The notes: generated by a model not told the origin, from the letters alone. A stretch of DNA of 64,000 bases from G020354785 sp964461435 (GCA_964461435.1 CAYWUI010000010.1:1-64000), one strand, 5' to 3'. Counted from the stretch's first letter, positions 1 to 9,214 are shown. Translations and numbers: made by a program.

Positions 1-294
1 CTAACTAATACATATACTTAACTATCGTCAGTTTATTTCGCCTTTTAATAAAATATAGTTGATGTTTGTTATAAATTATTTTTTATAAGGGCCTTATAAT
101 GTATACTGAATAAATCACAAATTCATAAAATTAGATTATTACTATTTTCCGTAATAATAAATATTTATCCCTCCCGGTTTATTAATGTGTTAAAAATTTC
201 GGAAACTGGATCTGCTTTAACCGGATTCCTGTGGTATTATTCCTGTGAAAATAAGTTAACAGTGCCCTTGCCGTGATGATAAGCCTGTTTATTA
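1..294. other. intergenic, no gene seen
   Basis: AT-rich sequence between the window edge and the stop codon of the GYD gene. I see no open reading frame with recognisable protein features, no RNA gene and no clear repeat. It may hold the 3' flank of a gene lying outside the window. Confidence 0.5.
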
Positions 295-573
295 TCAGCC
301 CATCATCCTGTCAAATTCTTCAACAGAAACTGCAGGTGCTGTTGTGAATGCGATTCCCGTTAGTTTGGCCAGGGCGACAGAAGCCTTCATTGCCTCCTCA
401 ACGCCGGGGAAGCTTACGATAAGCACCAGATCCTGTTCAGCCAGCAGCGCATACATCGATTTTACTTCCCCCCCGAGTTTTTTGATGAGTTCGACAGCTT
501 TCTCAGTCCGTTTGGCACCTATGCCCTTTATTGCCTCACCGGAATATTTTCCAAACATAAAAAAAACTGCCAT
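295..573 (-). CDS. GYD domain protein
   Basis: A 92-residue protein of the GYD family: small, single-domain alpha/beta proteins of the dimeric ferredoxin-like fold. Their biochemical role is not established. The conserved core is visible as a first strand (MAVFFMFGKYS), the segment KLGGEVKSMYALLAEQDLVL near residues 33-52, and a C-terminal strand and helix with TTAPAVSVEEFD. Length is normal for the family. The start is well supported by a strong AGGAGG Shine-Dalgarno 6-7 bases upstream, which is unusual in this phylum, and by a perfect promoter at 605-635. It is transcribed alone, divergently from aat. No substrate or partner can be inferred from the sequence. Confidence 0.8.
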   Translation of the reverse strand: MAVFFMFGKYSGEAIKGIGAKRTEKAVELIKKLGGEVKSMYALLAEQDLVLIVSFPGVEEAMKASVALAKLTGIAFTTAPAVSVEEFDRMMG

Positions 574-604
574 GGTTATTCCTCCTTTTTAAGTTAATTA
601 TTAT

Positions 605-635
605 CAAATTTAAGACACTATTTTGTTAAAGTCAA
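605..635 (-). promoter_or_regulatory. promoter of GYD gene
   Basis: Read on the minus strand: TTG(AC) at 633-635, a 20-base spacer, and TAAATTTG at 605-612, an exact match to the Bacteroidota -7 box TAnnTTTG. Transcription would start near position 598, about 25 bases upstream of the GYD start codon. Confidence 0.6.
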
Positions 636-661
636 TATAAATGTGTATTTAAGCTGTAAGA

Positions 662-692
662 TTGATCGTTCATTCAATAATATTTAATTTTG
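662..692 (+). promoter_or_regulatory. promoter of aat
   Basis: TTG at 662-664, a 20-base spacer and TAATTTTG at 685-692, matching the Bacteroidota promoter form. A second TAATTTTG lies at 710-717 and could act as an alternative. The predicted leader is about 70-85 nt. Confidence 0.45.
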
Positions 693-784
693 AGGATGTG
701 GTTTTTTAATAATTTTGCTTATATATTAAAATTAATTTTTACCGGATAAATATTAATGCCGGACCGTATAAAAACATAATTTAA

Positions 785-1465
785 ATGCCAGGTAATTCCT
801 CAGCCCCGGGTATTATAACGTTCCCCAGTCCGGATAAAGCTGATCCTGACGGGTTGCTTGCAGTGGGAGGGGACTTGTCGGTTAATACCCTGATCAGCGC
901 CTATTCTCAGGGTATATTTCCCTGGTACAGCCAGGGAATGCCTATATTATGGTGGAGCCCCGATCCTCGCCTGGTATTGTTCCCTGGGAGGCTTAAGATA
1001 TCAAAATCCTTAAAACATATTATCAGGCAAAAGAAATACATGGTTAAAAAAGACACGTGTTTTGAAAAAGTCATCGAATATTGTGCTTCAACCACAAGAA
1101 AAGGACAGGAAGGAACATGGATTACGGATGAGATGAAAAAGGCGTACATCAGGCTGCATAATGAAGGTTATGCACATTCATTTGAATCATATTACAATAA
1201 TGAGCTGGCAGGCGGATTATATGGCGTATCACTGGGCCGCACTTTTTTCGGGGAATCAATGTTTTACAGGATGACCGATGCATCCAAGGTTGCATTATAC
1301 TACCTTGTGGAACAGCTGAAACAGTGGGGATTTCATTTTATCGATGCCCAGCAGTCAACCCCGCATATGAAAATGATGGGGGCACAGGAAGTTACAAGGA
1401 AGGACTTTTTAAGGATGCTGAATATTTCTCTTAGGCAACCGACGATCAAGGGAAAGTGGAAATAA
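785..1465 (+). CDS. aat: leucyl/phenylalanyl-tRNA-protein transferase
   Basis: 226 residues, close to the usual length. The enzyme moves Leu or Phe from aminoacyl-tRNA to N-terminal Lys/Arg of proteins, creating N-degrons for ClpS/ClpAP in the cytoplasm. Family signatures are visible: FPSPDKADPDGLLAVGGDLS near residues 13-32, YSQGIFPWYSQGMPILWWSP, and the substrate pocket stretch GGLYGVSLGRTFFGESMF, followed by IDAQQSTPHMKMMGA. The ATG start is preceded by a candidate promoter. No clpS or clpA is adjacent. The 3' end lies 9 bases from the converging hypothetical gene. Function is confidently assigned by family. Confidence 0.95.
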   Translation: MPGNSSAPGIITFPSPDKADPDGLLAVGGDLSVNTLISAYSQGIFPWYSQGMPILWWSPDPRLVLFPGRLKISKSLKHIIRQKKYMVKKDTCFEKVIEYCASTTRKGQEGTWITDEMKKAYIRLHNEGYAHSFESYYNNELAGGLYGVSLGRTFFGESMFYRMTDASKVALYYLVEQLKQWGFHFIDAQQSTPHMKMMGAQEVTRKDFLRMLNISLRQPTIKGKWK

Positions 1466-1474
1466 TATTGCTTA

Positions 1475-1930
1475 TCAGTAACCTACCACCCATAGAATTC
1501 TTTCTTCATCGGCACATTTTTCCGTAAGATCAATCAGCTCTTTATTTACTTTCTTTAACTTTTTCAGGTAAGTCTCCCAGTTATCAAGCCAGTTTTTGCT
1601 ATTCTTCTCAAGTTCTTCCATAAATTCGCGCCCGAACAGCCTGTTTGAAATATGATCCAGAAATTTTTCTTTTGAATCAATCTTGTTAAAGTCCTCCAGG
1701 CTATTTATTAATTCATTTCTCAGGGGGATAATTTTGCGGGAGTTATATTTTGTTGAGCTGATATAATCATATAGCTTATTGGCATTTTCAAAGCAGATTG
1801 TAAATAAATTAAAAACTTTGCTGTCAAGATACATGGATTCTGAATCACAACGCTTATAATTATTATTATCTCCTGTTATATTTAACTCAACAAAGTTCAG
1901 TTTGTCAGCACTAAAAAGTTCTATTTTCAT
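1475..1930 (-). CDS. hypothetical protein, 151 aa
   Basis: I do not recognise this protein. It is 151 residues long, highly charged and lysine/asparagine-rich, with no signal peptide or membrane segment. The C-terminal half is predicted helical (EFMEELEKNSKNWLDNWETYLKKLKKVNKELIDLTEK) and may form a coiled coil. It is convergent with aat and has no operon partner. Its codon use is slightly more AT-rich than the neighbours. It may be a lineage-specific gene; no function is proposed. Confidence 0.6.
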   Translation of the reverse strand: MKIELFSADKLNFVELNITGDNNNYKRCDSESMYLDSKVFNLFTICFENANKLYDYISSTKYNSRKIIPLRNELINSLEDFNKIDSKEKFLDHISNRLFGREFMEELEKNSKNWLDNWETYLKKLKKVNKELIDLTEKCADEERILWVVGY

Positions 1931-2074
1931 TTAAGCAATTATTTTTATTGATATAGAATAATTTAAATATATTAAATCTTCATCAATTTCCAAAATTATA
2001 CGCTACAACTCCTAATTTATATTATTTTTATGATTAATTGATAAATCATTATAAACAACACATATTACTATAAT

Positions 2075-3517
2075 ATGGAAACCGGTAATATTATGATTAA
2101 CCTGGATGAGTTTAAAAAACAGGCATATAAATTTGTTGACTGGATAGCCGCCTATTATAAGGATATTGAGAAATATTCCGTTAAGCCGGATGTCGAACCA
2201 TATCAGGTTTACAGGAAGCTCCCTGCTAATCCTCCCGAAAAGGGGGAACCCGTTGATATGATCTTTGAGGATTTTAAGAGAATAATACTCCCTGGCATGA
2301 CACACTGGCAAAGTCCTGATTTTTATGCTTTTTTCCCGGCAAATTCAAGTTTGCCATCACTTTTAGCCGAAATGCTTACTGCGGCATTGGGTGCCCAATG
2401 CATGAAGTGGGACACGTCACCTGCTGCCACTGAACTTGAAGAGCTGGTGATGAACTGGCTGAAAAAAATGACCGGACTGCCTGACTATTTTCATGGGGTT
2501 ATTCAGGATACGGCTTCCACATCCACCCTTTGTGCGCTGTTAACGGCCAGGGAAAAGACAAGTAACTTTGAAATTAATAATGAAGGATTTAAATCAGCAG
2601 GTGATTACAGGGTCTATTGCTCGGCTGAAGCGCATTCGTCGGTCGATAAAGCAGTTAAAATAGCAGGAATAGGTGAAAGGAACATAACCAGGATAGAAAC
2701 CGATGAGCATTTTTCACTTAAACCGGCTGTTTTGGAAGATATGATAAGAAAAGACCTGAAAGAGGGGAGAAAGCCCCTCTGTGTTGTCGCTACCCTTGGC
2801 ACTACAAGCTCTACAGCTGTGGACCCTTTGCAGCAAATCAGTGATATTTGCAGTAATTATAATATATGGCTCCATGTTGACGCAGCTTATGCAGGTTCGG
2901 CACTTATACTCCCTGAATACAGGCATATGCTGGCAGGAATAGAAAAAGTCGATAGTTTTGTTTTCAATCCCCATAAGTGGCTATTTACAAATTTCGACTG
3001 CTCCGCATATTTTGTTAAAGACAGGGAAATATTAATAAGGACCTTCCGTGTAGTACCTGAATACCTGAAATCAGTAACCGGGGGGAAAGTTAATGATTAT
3101 TGTGACTGGGGTATTCAGCTTGGCAGAAGATTCAGGGCATTAAAGCTGTGGTTTGTCATAAGAAACCATGGTGTAGAAGGACTGCAGGATAAACTCAGAA
3201 AACACATTTCATTGGCCCGTTATTTTGAAGAAGAAATAAGAGGCTCCGGGAGTTTTGAACTGACAGCCCCTGTGAACTTTAATCTAATATGTTTTCGTTT
3301 TAAACCTTCCAATATAGAAGATAATGAAAAGCTAAACCGGTTAAATGAACAACTTTTAAAGAATATTAATGAGAGCGGGAAGATATATCTTTCCCATACG
3401 AAGTTAAAAGGAACTTATACGCTACGAATGGTAACCGGACAGACAAATGTGGAGAAAAAGCATGTGGCACGCGCATGGAAAATAATACAGGAACAAGCAA
3501 TGAACTTAAAATATTAG
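2075..3517 (+). CDS. aromatic-L-amino-acid decarboxylase (PLP)
   Basis: 480 residues, group II pyridoxal-phosphate decarboxylase of the aromatic amino acid (Phe/Tyr/Trp/DOPA) branch. It would release CO2 from an aromatic amino acid to give an amine in the cytoplasm. Visible features: the N-terminal segment with P.GMTHWQSPDFYAFFPANSS, the cofactor-binding DTASTSTLCALLTARE, HVDAAYAGSA with the PLP-binding Asp, and the Schiff-base lysine in FNPHKWLFTNFDCSA. Start may be ATG 2075 or ATG 2093 (MINLDEFKK). The next gene follows after 54 bases on the same strand. The exact amino acid substrate cannot be read from sequence; a tryptamine/tyramine-forming role is typical. Confidence 0.88.
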   Translation: METGNIMINLDEFKKQAYKFVDWIAAYYKDIEKYSVKPDVEPYQVYRKLPANPPEKGEPVDMIFEDFKRIILPGMTHWQSPDFYAFFPANSSLPSLLAEMLTAALGAQCMKWDTSPAATELEELVMNWLKKMTGLPDYFHGVIQDTASTSTLCALLTAREKTSNFEINNEGFKSAGDYRVYCSAEAHSSVDKAVKIAGIGERNITRIETDEHFSLKPAVLEDMIRKDLKEGRKPLCVVATLGTTSSTAVDPLQQISDICSNYNIWLHVDAAYAGSALILPEYRHMLAGIEKVDSFVFNPHKWLFTNFDCSAYFVKDREILIRTFRVVPEYLKSVTGGKVNDYCDWGIQLGRRFRALKLWFVIRNHGVEGLQDKLRKHISLARYFEEEIRGSGSFELTAPVNFNLICFRFKPSNIEDNEKLNRLNEQLLKNINESGKIYLSHTKLKGTYTLRMVTGQTNVEKKHVARAWKIIQEQAMNLKY

Positions 3518-3571
3518 TATCATGAATATTGAATTAAATATTAGTATTTTCCGGTTGAAATTTATTAAAGG

Positions 3572-5002
3572 TTGAAAAACAATATTATATCATCAATAAG
3601 GGCATTATTTGAGAAATGGTCAGGCTCTCCTCCCGCGATCATTAAGAGACTGCCCGATACGGCATCGGGCAGGAAATATTACAGGCTTCGGGTGGATAAT
3701 ATAACGGCCATTGGAGTATATAACAATAATGAGAGGGAAAATAAAGCATTTATATACCTTTCTCACCATCTTAAAAAACATAAAGTAAATGTGCCGGCTG
3801 TTTATAAAACCGATATTGATAATGGCGCTTATTTAATAGAAGATCTGGGAGATAATACGCTTTACAATTATATTGAGGAGATCAGGGTTAGTGAGAATTT
3901 TGTTGGCCTGGCAGCGAAGGCTTATAAAAAAGTTATTGATAATATGCCGGGCATTCAGGTCAAAGCATCCGAAGATCTGGATTTCAGTATCTGCTATCCG
4001 CGACCGGAATTTGACTACCAGAGTATTATGTGGGATCTGAATTACTTTAAATATTACTTCCTGAAATTGTCAGGGGTGAGGTTTGATGAACAATACCTTG
4101 AAGAAGATTTTCAAACCTTTGCACGATACCTCCTTGAAGCTGGCAGTAATTACTTTTTGTACAGGGATTTTCAGTCAAGGAATATTATGATTAAAGAAGA
4201 TAAATTATATTTTATTGATTATCAAGGGGGCAGGAGAGGGGCCTTGCAATATGACCTGGCTTCACTTTTATTTGAAGCAAAGATTCGGTTGCCGGCCGGA
4301 CTGAGACAGGAGATCCTGGACTACTATCTAACAGTCTATTCCCGAATTAAATCTTTTAGTTCCGAAGATTTTCTCAAATATTATCCCGCATATATCCTTG
4401 TGCGTATCATACAGGCGATGGGAGCATACGGATTAAGAGGTTTTTATGAACGGAGGGATTTTTTTATCAATAGCATACCTTATGCTGTAGAGAATCTGGA
4501 CTGGCTGATGCGAAGTTATAATGTTGGAATTAAAATACCTGCATTATTGGATTGCCTCAGCCAGATAGTAAATTCCGAAGCACTTAAGGAATATGATCAG
4601 GGACAGGTGGAATTTACAGTGTCCATTAACAGCTTTTCATACAAGTACGGTATCCCGCAGGATAATACGGGTAACGGAGGCGGATTCGTATTTGACTGCA
4701 GGGCAATGCCTAACCCGGGAAGATATACGCAGTTCAGCAATATGACAGGAAAAGACAGGGAAGTCATTGACTTCCTGGAAAAAGAAGAAGTAATTAAATA
4801 TACGGAGAATGTATATTCAATTATTGAAGCATCAATTAATAACTACAGGGAAAGAAATCTTACCAGCCTCATGGTTAATTTCGGATGTACCGGGGGACGG
4901 CACAGATCAGTATATTTTGCCGAGCAGATAGCAAAACGGATAAAAAAGCACTTTGATATATGCATAAAACTCCGCCACAGGGAACTCGAAAAAGAAGATT
5001 AA
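3572..5002 (+). CDS. sugar kinase (AmgK-like) fused to RapZ C-terminal domain
   Basis: 476 residues with two domains. Residues about 1-310 form an aminoglycoside-phosphotransferase-type kinase like AmgK (N-acetylmuramate/GlcNAc 1-kinase), with the catalytic loop YRDFQSRNIM and the metal-binding FIDYQGG. Residues about 345-476 match the RapZ C-terminal domain: VFDCRAMPNPGRY, TGKDREVIDFL and the ligand-binding GCTGGRHRSVYFAE. In enterobacteria that domain senses glucosamine-6-phosphate; here the ATPase half of RapZ is absent. The start codon is TTG. A nucleotidyltransferase resembling MurU follows after 25 bases, which supports cell-wall amino-sugar recycling (MurNAc-1-P, then UDP-MurNAc). The fusion suggests feedback by an amino-sugar phosphate, which is inference. 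Confidence 0.82.
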   Translation: MKNNIISSIRALFEKWSGSPPAIIKRLPDTASGRKYYRLRVDNITAIGVYNNNERENKAFIYLSHHLKKHKVNVPAVYKTDIDNGAYLIEDLGDNTLYNYIEEIRVSENFVGLAAKAYKKVIDNMPGIQVKASEDLDFSICYPRPEFDYQSIMWDLNYFKYYFLKLSGVRFDEQYLEEDFQTFARYLLEAGSNYFLYRDFQSRNIMIKEDKLYFIDYQGGRRGALQYDLASLLFEAKIRLPAGLRQEILDYYLTVYSRIKSFSSEDFLKYYPAYILVRIIQAMGAYGLRGFYERRDFFINSIPYAVENLDWLMRSYNVGIKIPALLDCLSQIVNSEALKEYDQGQVEFTVSINSFSYKYGIPQDNTGNGGGFVFDCRAMPNPGRYTQFSNMTGKDREVIDFLEKEEVIKYTENVYSIIEASINNYRERNLTSLMVNFGCTGGRHRSVYFAEQIAKRIKKHFDICIKLRHRELEKED

Positions 5003-5027
5003 TGTTCGCCAGCATAAGGTTATTAAT

Positions 5028-5777
5028 ATGAAAGCAATGATTTTAGCTGCCGGTGGGGGAACCCGGCTTAAACCACTAACAGATAAAATGCCAAAAGCCC
5101 TGGTTGAGGTAAATGGAAAAACTTTGCTGGAACATACTATTAATTTCTTTAAACATTTTAATGTGAATGAGATAATAATTAATGTTCATCACAGGGCCGG
5201 ACAAATTATTGATTACCTCAGGCATAACAATAACTTTAATATCAGAATTGAGATCTCTGATGAAACTGACAGGTTGCTAGATACAGGGGGCGGACTGAAA
5301 AAGGCATCCTGGTTTTTTGATGACAAATACCCATTTTTTCTGGCAACTGTGGATGTAATCACTAATCTTAACCTGACCGGGCTCTATAAATTTCATCGCG
5401 TTTCAAATGCTCTTGTCACACTGGCAGTGAAGTCACGCCCTTCAACCAGAGAGTTTTTATTTGATGAGAAGAATTGCCTTTGCGGATGGAAAAACAATAT
5501 CACCGGGGAAAAGATATTGCTGTCAGGGGAAGAATATATAAGGCATTCGCTTGCATTTAGCGGATACCATGTTATTAATCCTTCAATATTTGACATGATC
5601 AGGGAAGAAGGTTCATTCCCTGTAACAGACTTGTATCTGAGGCTTGCAAAGAACAATATAATTAATTGTTACATCCATAATGACTCGCACTGGATGGAGT
5701 TTGGAAGGATAGAGAATATCCGTAAGGCTGAAGGATCGGCAGTTCTCAGGCAAATAATTTCTGACCTTTACGGCTAA
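5028..5777 (+). CDS. sugar-1-phosphate nucleotidyltransferase (MurU-like)
   Basis: 249 residues of the NTP_transferase fold. The N-terminal signature MKAMILAAGGGTRLKPLTDK binds nucleotide and is followed by MPKALVEVNGKTLLEHTI. ETDRLLDTGGGLKKA and ATVDVITNL (the metal-binding Asp) follow. Family members join a sugar-1-phosphate to UTP or GTP in the cytoplasm. Linkage to the AmgK-like kinase 25 bases upstream suggests MurNAc-1-phosphate uridylyltransferase (MurU), completing a recycling pair. A mannose-1-phosphate guanylyltransferase activity is the main alternative. A 130-base gap follows before nhaA. Confidence 0.8.
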   Translation: MKAMILAAGGGTRLKPLTDKMPKALVEVNGKTLLEHTINFFKHFNVNEIIINVHHRAGQIIDYLRHNNNFNIRIEISDETDRLLDTGGGLKKASWFFDDKYPFFLATVDVITNLNLTGLYKFHRVSNALVTLAVKSRPSTREFLFDEKNCLCGWKNNITGEKILLSGEEYIRHSLAFSGYHVINPSIFDMIREEGSFPVTDLYLRLAKNNIINCYIHNDSHWMEFGRIENIRKAEGSAVLRQIISDLYG

Positions 5778-5906
5778 TAAATTATTATTTAATTAGTATT
5801 AGCAGATGAATATTAAATTCAATAATTAACTTCTAAATTTATATTATAAACTGTAAGGATTTTTTTATTTCTTTGCGGTCTGATTTACCAATAAATTTTT
5901 TAAGCA

Positions 5907-7229
5907 ATGAAAAATAAGAGTAGGGTAATTAACACATTGGTTGATCCTTTTCTGCGCTTTTTCAGAATTGAAGTTTCAGGAAGTATTCTCCTGCTCATTG
6001 CAGTGGCAGTAGCTTTAATATGGGCAAATTCAAAATGGACTGATTTTTATTTTAATCTGTGGGGAAAAGAATTATCGTTGAAAATTAACGGTTTTTTTAT
6101 TTCAAAGTCATTTATCGAATGGATAAATGAAGGGCTCATGGCAATTTTCTTTTTTCTTATAGGTCTTGAGATTAAACGCGAGATAGTTGCCGGAGAGCTG
6201 TCATCATTTAAAAAGGGGGCATTGCCGGTTATCGCTGCGCTCGGGGGAATGATAGTCCCTGCAGTAATCTATCTGTATTTAAATAAGGATAATGTGACTG
6301 AAGCAGGATGGGGCATACCAATGGCTACTGATATTGCCTTAACACTCGGCATATTGGGCTTACTGGGAAGACGTGTACCCACAGGCATGAAAATATTCCT
6401 TCTTGCATTTGCTGTTGTCGATGACCTGGGCTCTGTTTTTGTTGTTTCGGTATTTTATAGTTCCGATATTAATTTGAATTTCCTGATAATTAGCCTTGGG
6501 TTGTATTTTATTCTTGTGTTTTTAAACCAGGTTAAAGTAAGGAATTATCATATATATATGGCTGGCGGATTTATAATCTGGTATATGCTTTTAAGAGCAG
6601 GAATTAATCCGGCCCTTACGGGTGTATTAATTGCATTTATCATACCCCTGAGACGTAAAATAAAGATCCCTGCCTTCAAACACAGAATGAATGAAAATCT
6701 GCAGGAGTTTAGCGGAAAGGCGGGAACATATAAAATAACACTTAATAAGGCTCAGCTGGCAGCAATAGATAATATGGAGGATGAAATAGAGAAAGTCCAG
6801 AGTCCCCTTCAGTTCCTGGAATTTAAGTTGCATGGATTTGTAGCATACCTGATTATGCCACTCTTTGCCCTGGCCAATGCAGGTGTGATCATTCATGCGC
6901 TAAGCATAGAGGAGATCTTCAGTTCACTGAGTTTTAATATTGAACTTAGTATGGTAGCAGGTAAACTAACAGGCATATTCCTTTTTTCATGGATAAGCAT
7001 AAAAGCCGGAATAGCGGCATTACCTGAAGATACGAACTGGATCCATATGATAGGACTGAGCCTGCTCGGAGGTGTAGGATTTACCATTTCATTGTTTATG
7101 GCTAATCTCGCCTTTACTGATCCCTGCTTAATAAGTGATGCTAAAATAGGCATAATCATTGCTTCCCTGGTGTCAGGATTTTTAGGATTTCTTGTGCTTA
7201 GACTTAGCCTGACTAAACAAATTGAATAG
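5907..7229 (+). CDS. nhaA: Na+/H+ antiporter NhaA
   Basis: 440 residues, inner-membrane antiporter exchanging cytoplasmic Na+ for external H+. About twelve hydrophobic segments are visible. Family motifs include GLEIKREIVAGELS, the characteristic ATDIALTLGILGLLG containing the conserved Asp, and FAVVDDLGSV with the two adjacent Asp residues that bind the ion. A hydrophilic stretch (about residues 245-295) between membrane halves fits Bacteroidota NhaA. It is followed after 37 bases by cysH on the same strand. It suggests a saline or alkaline habitat but does not prove one. Confidence 0.95.
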   Translation: MKNKSRVINTLVDPFLRFFRIEVSGSILLLIAVAVALIWANSKWTDFYFNLWGKELSLKINGFFISKSFIEWINEGLMAIFFFLIGLEIKREIVAGELSSFKKGALPVIAALGGMIVPAVIYLYLNKDNVTEAGWGIPMATDIALTLGILGLLGRRVPTGMKIFLLAFAVVDDLGSVFVVSVFYSSDINLNFLIISLGLYFILVFLNQVKVRNYHIYMAGGFIIWYMLLRAGINPALTGVLIAFIIPLRRKIKIPAFKHRMNENLQEFSGKAGTYKITLNKAQLAAIDNMEDEIEKVQSPLQFLEFKLHGFVAYLIMPLFALANAGVIIHALSIEEIFSSLSFNIELSMVAGKLTGIFLFSWISIKAGIAALPEDTNWIHMIGLSLLGGVGFTISLFMANLAFTDPCLISDAKIGIIIASLVSGFLGFLVLRLSLTKQIE

Positions 7230-7266
7230 ATACTGGTTTATATAAATAGAAATTGGATTCATTGTA

Positions 7267-7974
7267 ATGAAAAAGAAGGTAGAAGAATTAAATAAAAAAA
7301 TGAAGGGCAGTGCCCCCCGGGAAGTACTTAAATACTTCATAGGGGAGTATAAAGGTAAGATAGCCCAAAGCACAAGCCTTGGCGCTGAAGACCAGGTTAT
7401 AACCGATATGATTTGCGGAATTGATAATAAAACCAGAATATTTAGCCTTGATACGGGAAGGTTATTCCAGGAGACATATGATCTTATTGAAAAGACAAAT
7501 AGTAAATACGATATAAATATTGATATTTATTTTCCTGACTGGCAAAAAGTAGAAGAAATGGTCAGGGAAAAAGGTATTAATCTTTTTTACAGGAGCATTG
7601 AAAACAGGAAAAGATGTTGCTACCTCAGGAAAGTCGAACCTTTAAACAGGGCATTGAAAGGTACTGAGGTGTGGATATCGGGAATAAGAAGGGACCAGAC
7701 AGTGTCCCGGTTTTATAGAGAACTTGTTGAATGGGACGAAACCCATAAAATGATCAAAATTAACCCGTTGTTAAACTGGACTGAAAAGCAGGTTTGGGCA
7801 TATATAAAGGAGAATAATGTTCCTTACAACATACTTCACGACAGTGGATTTTCAAGCATAGGCTGCCAGCCATGCACACGTGCAATAAAGCCGGGTGAAG
7901 ATTTCAGGGCCGGCCGCTGGTGGTGGGAAGAATCCGACAACAGGGAATGCGGACTGCATGATAACATAAAGTGA
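7267..7974 (+). CDS. cysH: APS/PAPS reductase, [4Fe-4S] type
   Basis: 235 residues, assimilatory reductase of the PAPS_reduct family, which reduces adenylyl sulfate (or PAPS) to sulfite with thioredoxin or glutaredoxin. AQSTSLGAEDQVITDM binds the nucleotide and SLDTGRLFQETYD is a family signature. The CC pair in KRCCYLRK plus CQPC near residue 201 are the four cysteines of a [4Fe-4S] cluster, which marks the APS-using bacterial type. ECGLH near the C terminus carries the catalytic cysteine. It lies 37 bases after nhaA and ends one base before the end of the converging mnmA. It is unrelated to the respiratory AprAB further on, so the organism appears to have both assimilatory and quinone-linked APS chemistry. 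Confidence 0.92.
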   Translation: MKKKVEELNKKMKGSAPREVLKYFIGEYKGKIAQSTSLGAEDQVITDMICGIDNKTRIFSLDTGRLFQETYDLIEKTNSKYDINIDIYFPDWQKVEEMVREKGINLFYRSIENRKRCCYLRKVEPLNRALKGTEVWISGIRRDQTVSRFYRELVEWDETHKMIKINPLLNWTEKQVWAYIKENNVPYNILHDSGFSSIGCQPCTRAIKPGEDFRAGRWWWEESDNRECGLHDNIK

Positions 7975-7975
7975 A

Positions 7976-9175
7976 CTAATATATAATTCCTGAGCCTATA
8001 AGCTCATTGCCATCATACCACGCAGCAAATTGTCCGGACGTAATACCACGCTGAAGCTTATTAAAGACAATATAAATTCCGTCTCCTTTCATATTAAGGG
8101 TGGCACTCTGTAAAGGCTGCCTGTAGCGAATTCTGACATTGTAAGATTTTGAATCACCTGGCAGAAGCATTAAATCTTCCCTTAACCAGTGAATATCCTG
8201 ATTTGGAATAAATAAACCTTTGCGATACAGTCCGGGATGATCCTGTCCCTGTCCTGTATACACAATATTATTCTTAATGTCAATTCCAATTACAAAAGAC
8301 TGCCTGGGCCTGCCTCCAATATTTAAGCCCTTGTTCTGGCCTATAGTAAAATAATGTGCTCCATCATGCGTCCCTACGTGTATTCCATCGGAGCGTGAAT
8401 AAATAAACTTGCTGACGACTTCTTTTAAGTGACATGCGGAATGGCTCTCATTTTCAAGAATCGTTTTATAGTGGCCGTATGCGGGGAGATTGCCAGGTAT
8501 TTCAATGATATCGCCCTTCCTTGAAGCCAGCTTTTGCTGAAGGAAAGCAGGCAAGTCCACTTTTCCAACAAAACATATTCCCTGGGAGTCCTTTTTTTCG
8601 GCGGTAGACAGTTTCTGTTGCCTGGCGATATCGCGAACTTCTGCTTTTGTCAAAGTGCCGACAGGAAACAGGGCCATTTTAAGCTGTTCCTGTGAAAGCT
8701 GGCAGAGGAAGTAGCTCTGTTCCTTGTTCTTGTCATCTCCTGCCAGCAGCCTGTAAATTGTTTTCCCGTTTTTGATCAACTCTTCTTTTTTGCAGTAATG
8801 CCCTGTTGCTATGTAGTTGGCATTAAGCTCCAGTGCTGCTTTTATAAACAGGTCAAATTTTATTTCCCTGTTGCACATTACATCGGGATTGGGCGTGTGT
8901 CCCTTTTCATATGAGGAAAACATATAGTCCGCAACACGCACACGGTACTGCTCGCTGAAATCAATAGTATGAAGAGGTATCCCCATCTTTTTTGCGGTGA
9001 GCTCTGCAAATACCAGATCATCCTTCCACGGGCAATCACCTGATAAAATGCCCGTTGTATCATGCCAGTTAATCATAAAAAGAGCAATAACCTCATATCC
9101 TTGATCTTTAAGAAGATATGCAGCAACACTTGAATCCACTCCTCCGGATAAACCAATGACTACTCTTTTTTTCAT
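7976..9175 (-). CDS. mnmA: tRNA-specific 2-thiouridylase
   Basis: 399 residues. MnmA activates U34 of Lys, Glu and Gln tRNAs with ATP and inserts sulfur from a persulfide relay. The P-loop-like SGGVDSSVAAYLL lies near the N terminus, with catalytic Cys residues in NPDVMCNREIKF and GICFVGK. The C-terminal barrel carries GQNKGLNIGGRPR and VRIRYRQP. Length is slightly above the E. coli protein. It has its own -7 box at 9207-9214 and is downstream of, but probably not cotranscribed with, qmoC (89-base gap). Confidence 0.96.
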   Translation of the reverse strand: MKKRVVIGLSGGVDSSVAAYLLKDQGYEVIALFMINWHDTTGILSGDCPWKDDLVFAELTAKKMGIPLHTIDFSEQYRVRVADYMFSSYEKGHTPNPDVMCNREIKFDLFIKAALELNANYIATGHYCKKEELIKNGKTIYRLLAGDDKNKEQSYFLCQLSQEQLKMALFPVGTLTKAEVRDIARQQKLSTAEKKDSQGICFVGKVDLPAFLQQKLASRKGDIIEIPGNLPAYGHYKTILENESHSACHLKEVVSKFIYSRSDGIHVGTHDGAHYFTIGQNKGLNIGGRPRQSFVIGIDIKNNIVYTGQGQDHPGLYRKGLFIPNQDIHWLREDLMLLPGDSKSYNVRIRYRQPLQSATLNMKGDGIYIVFNKLQRGITSGQFAAWYDGNELIGSGIIY

Positions 9176-9206
9176 ATTATATCACTACCCTTTATTCAGC
9201 GGCTTG

Positions 9207-9214
9207 CAAAGGTA
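9207..9214 (-). promoter_or_regulatory. -7 box upstream of mnmA
   Basis: On the minus strand TACCTTTG is an exact TAnnTTTG match about 32 bases upstream of the mnmA start. No clear -33 TTG is visible at the right distance, so this is a moderate call. Confidence 0.35.

Noticed and set aside
344..592. Open frame on the plus strand opposite the GYD gene
   Set aside because: It is an antisense shadow of the GYD gene with no recognisable protein features.
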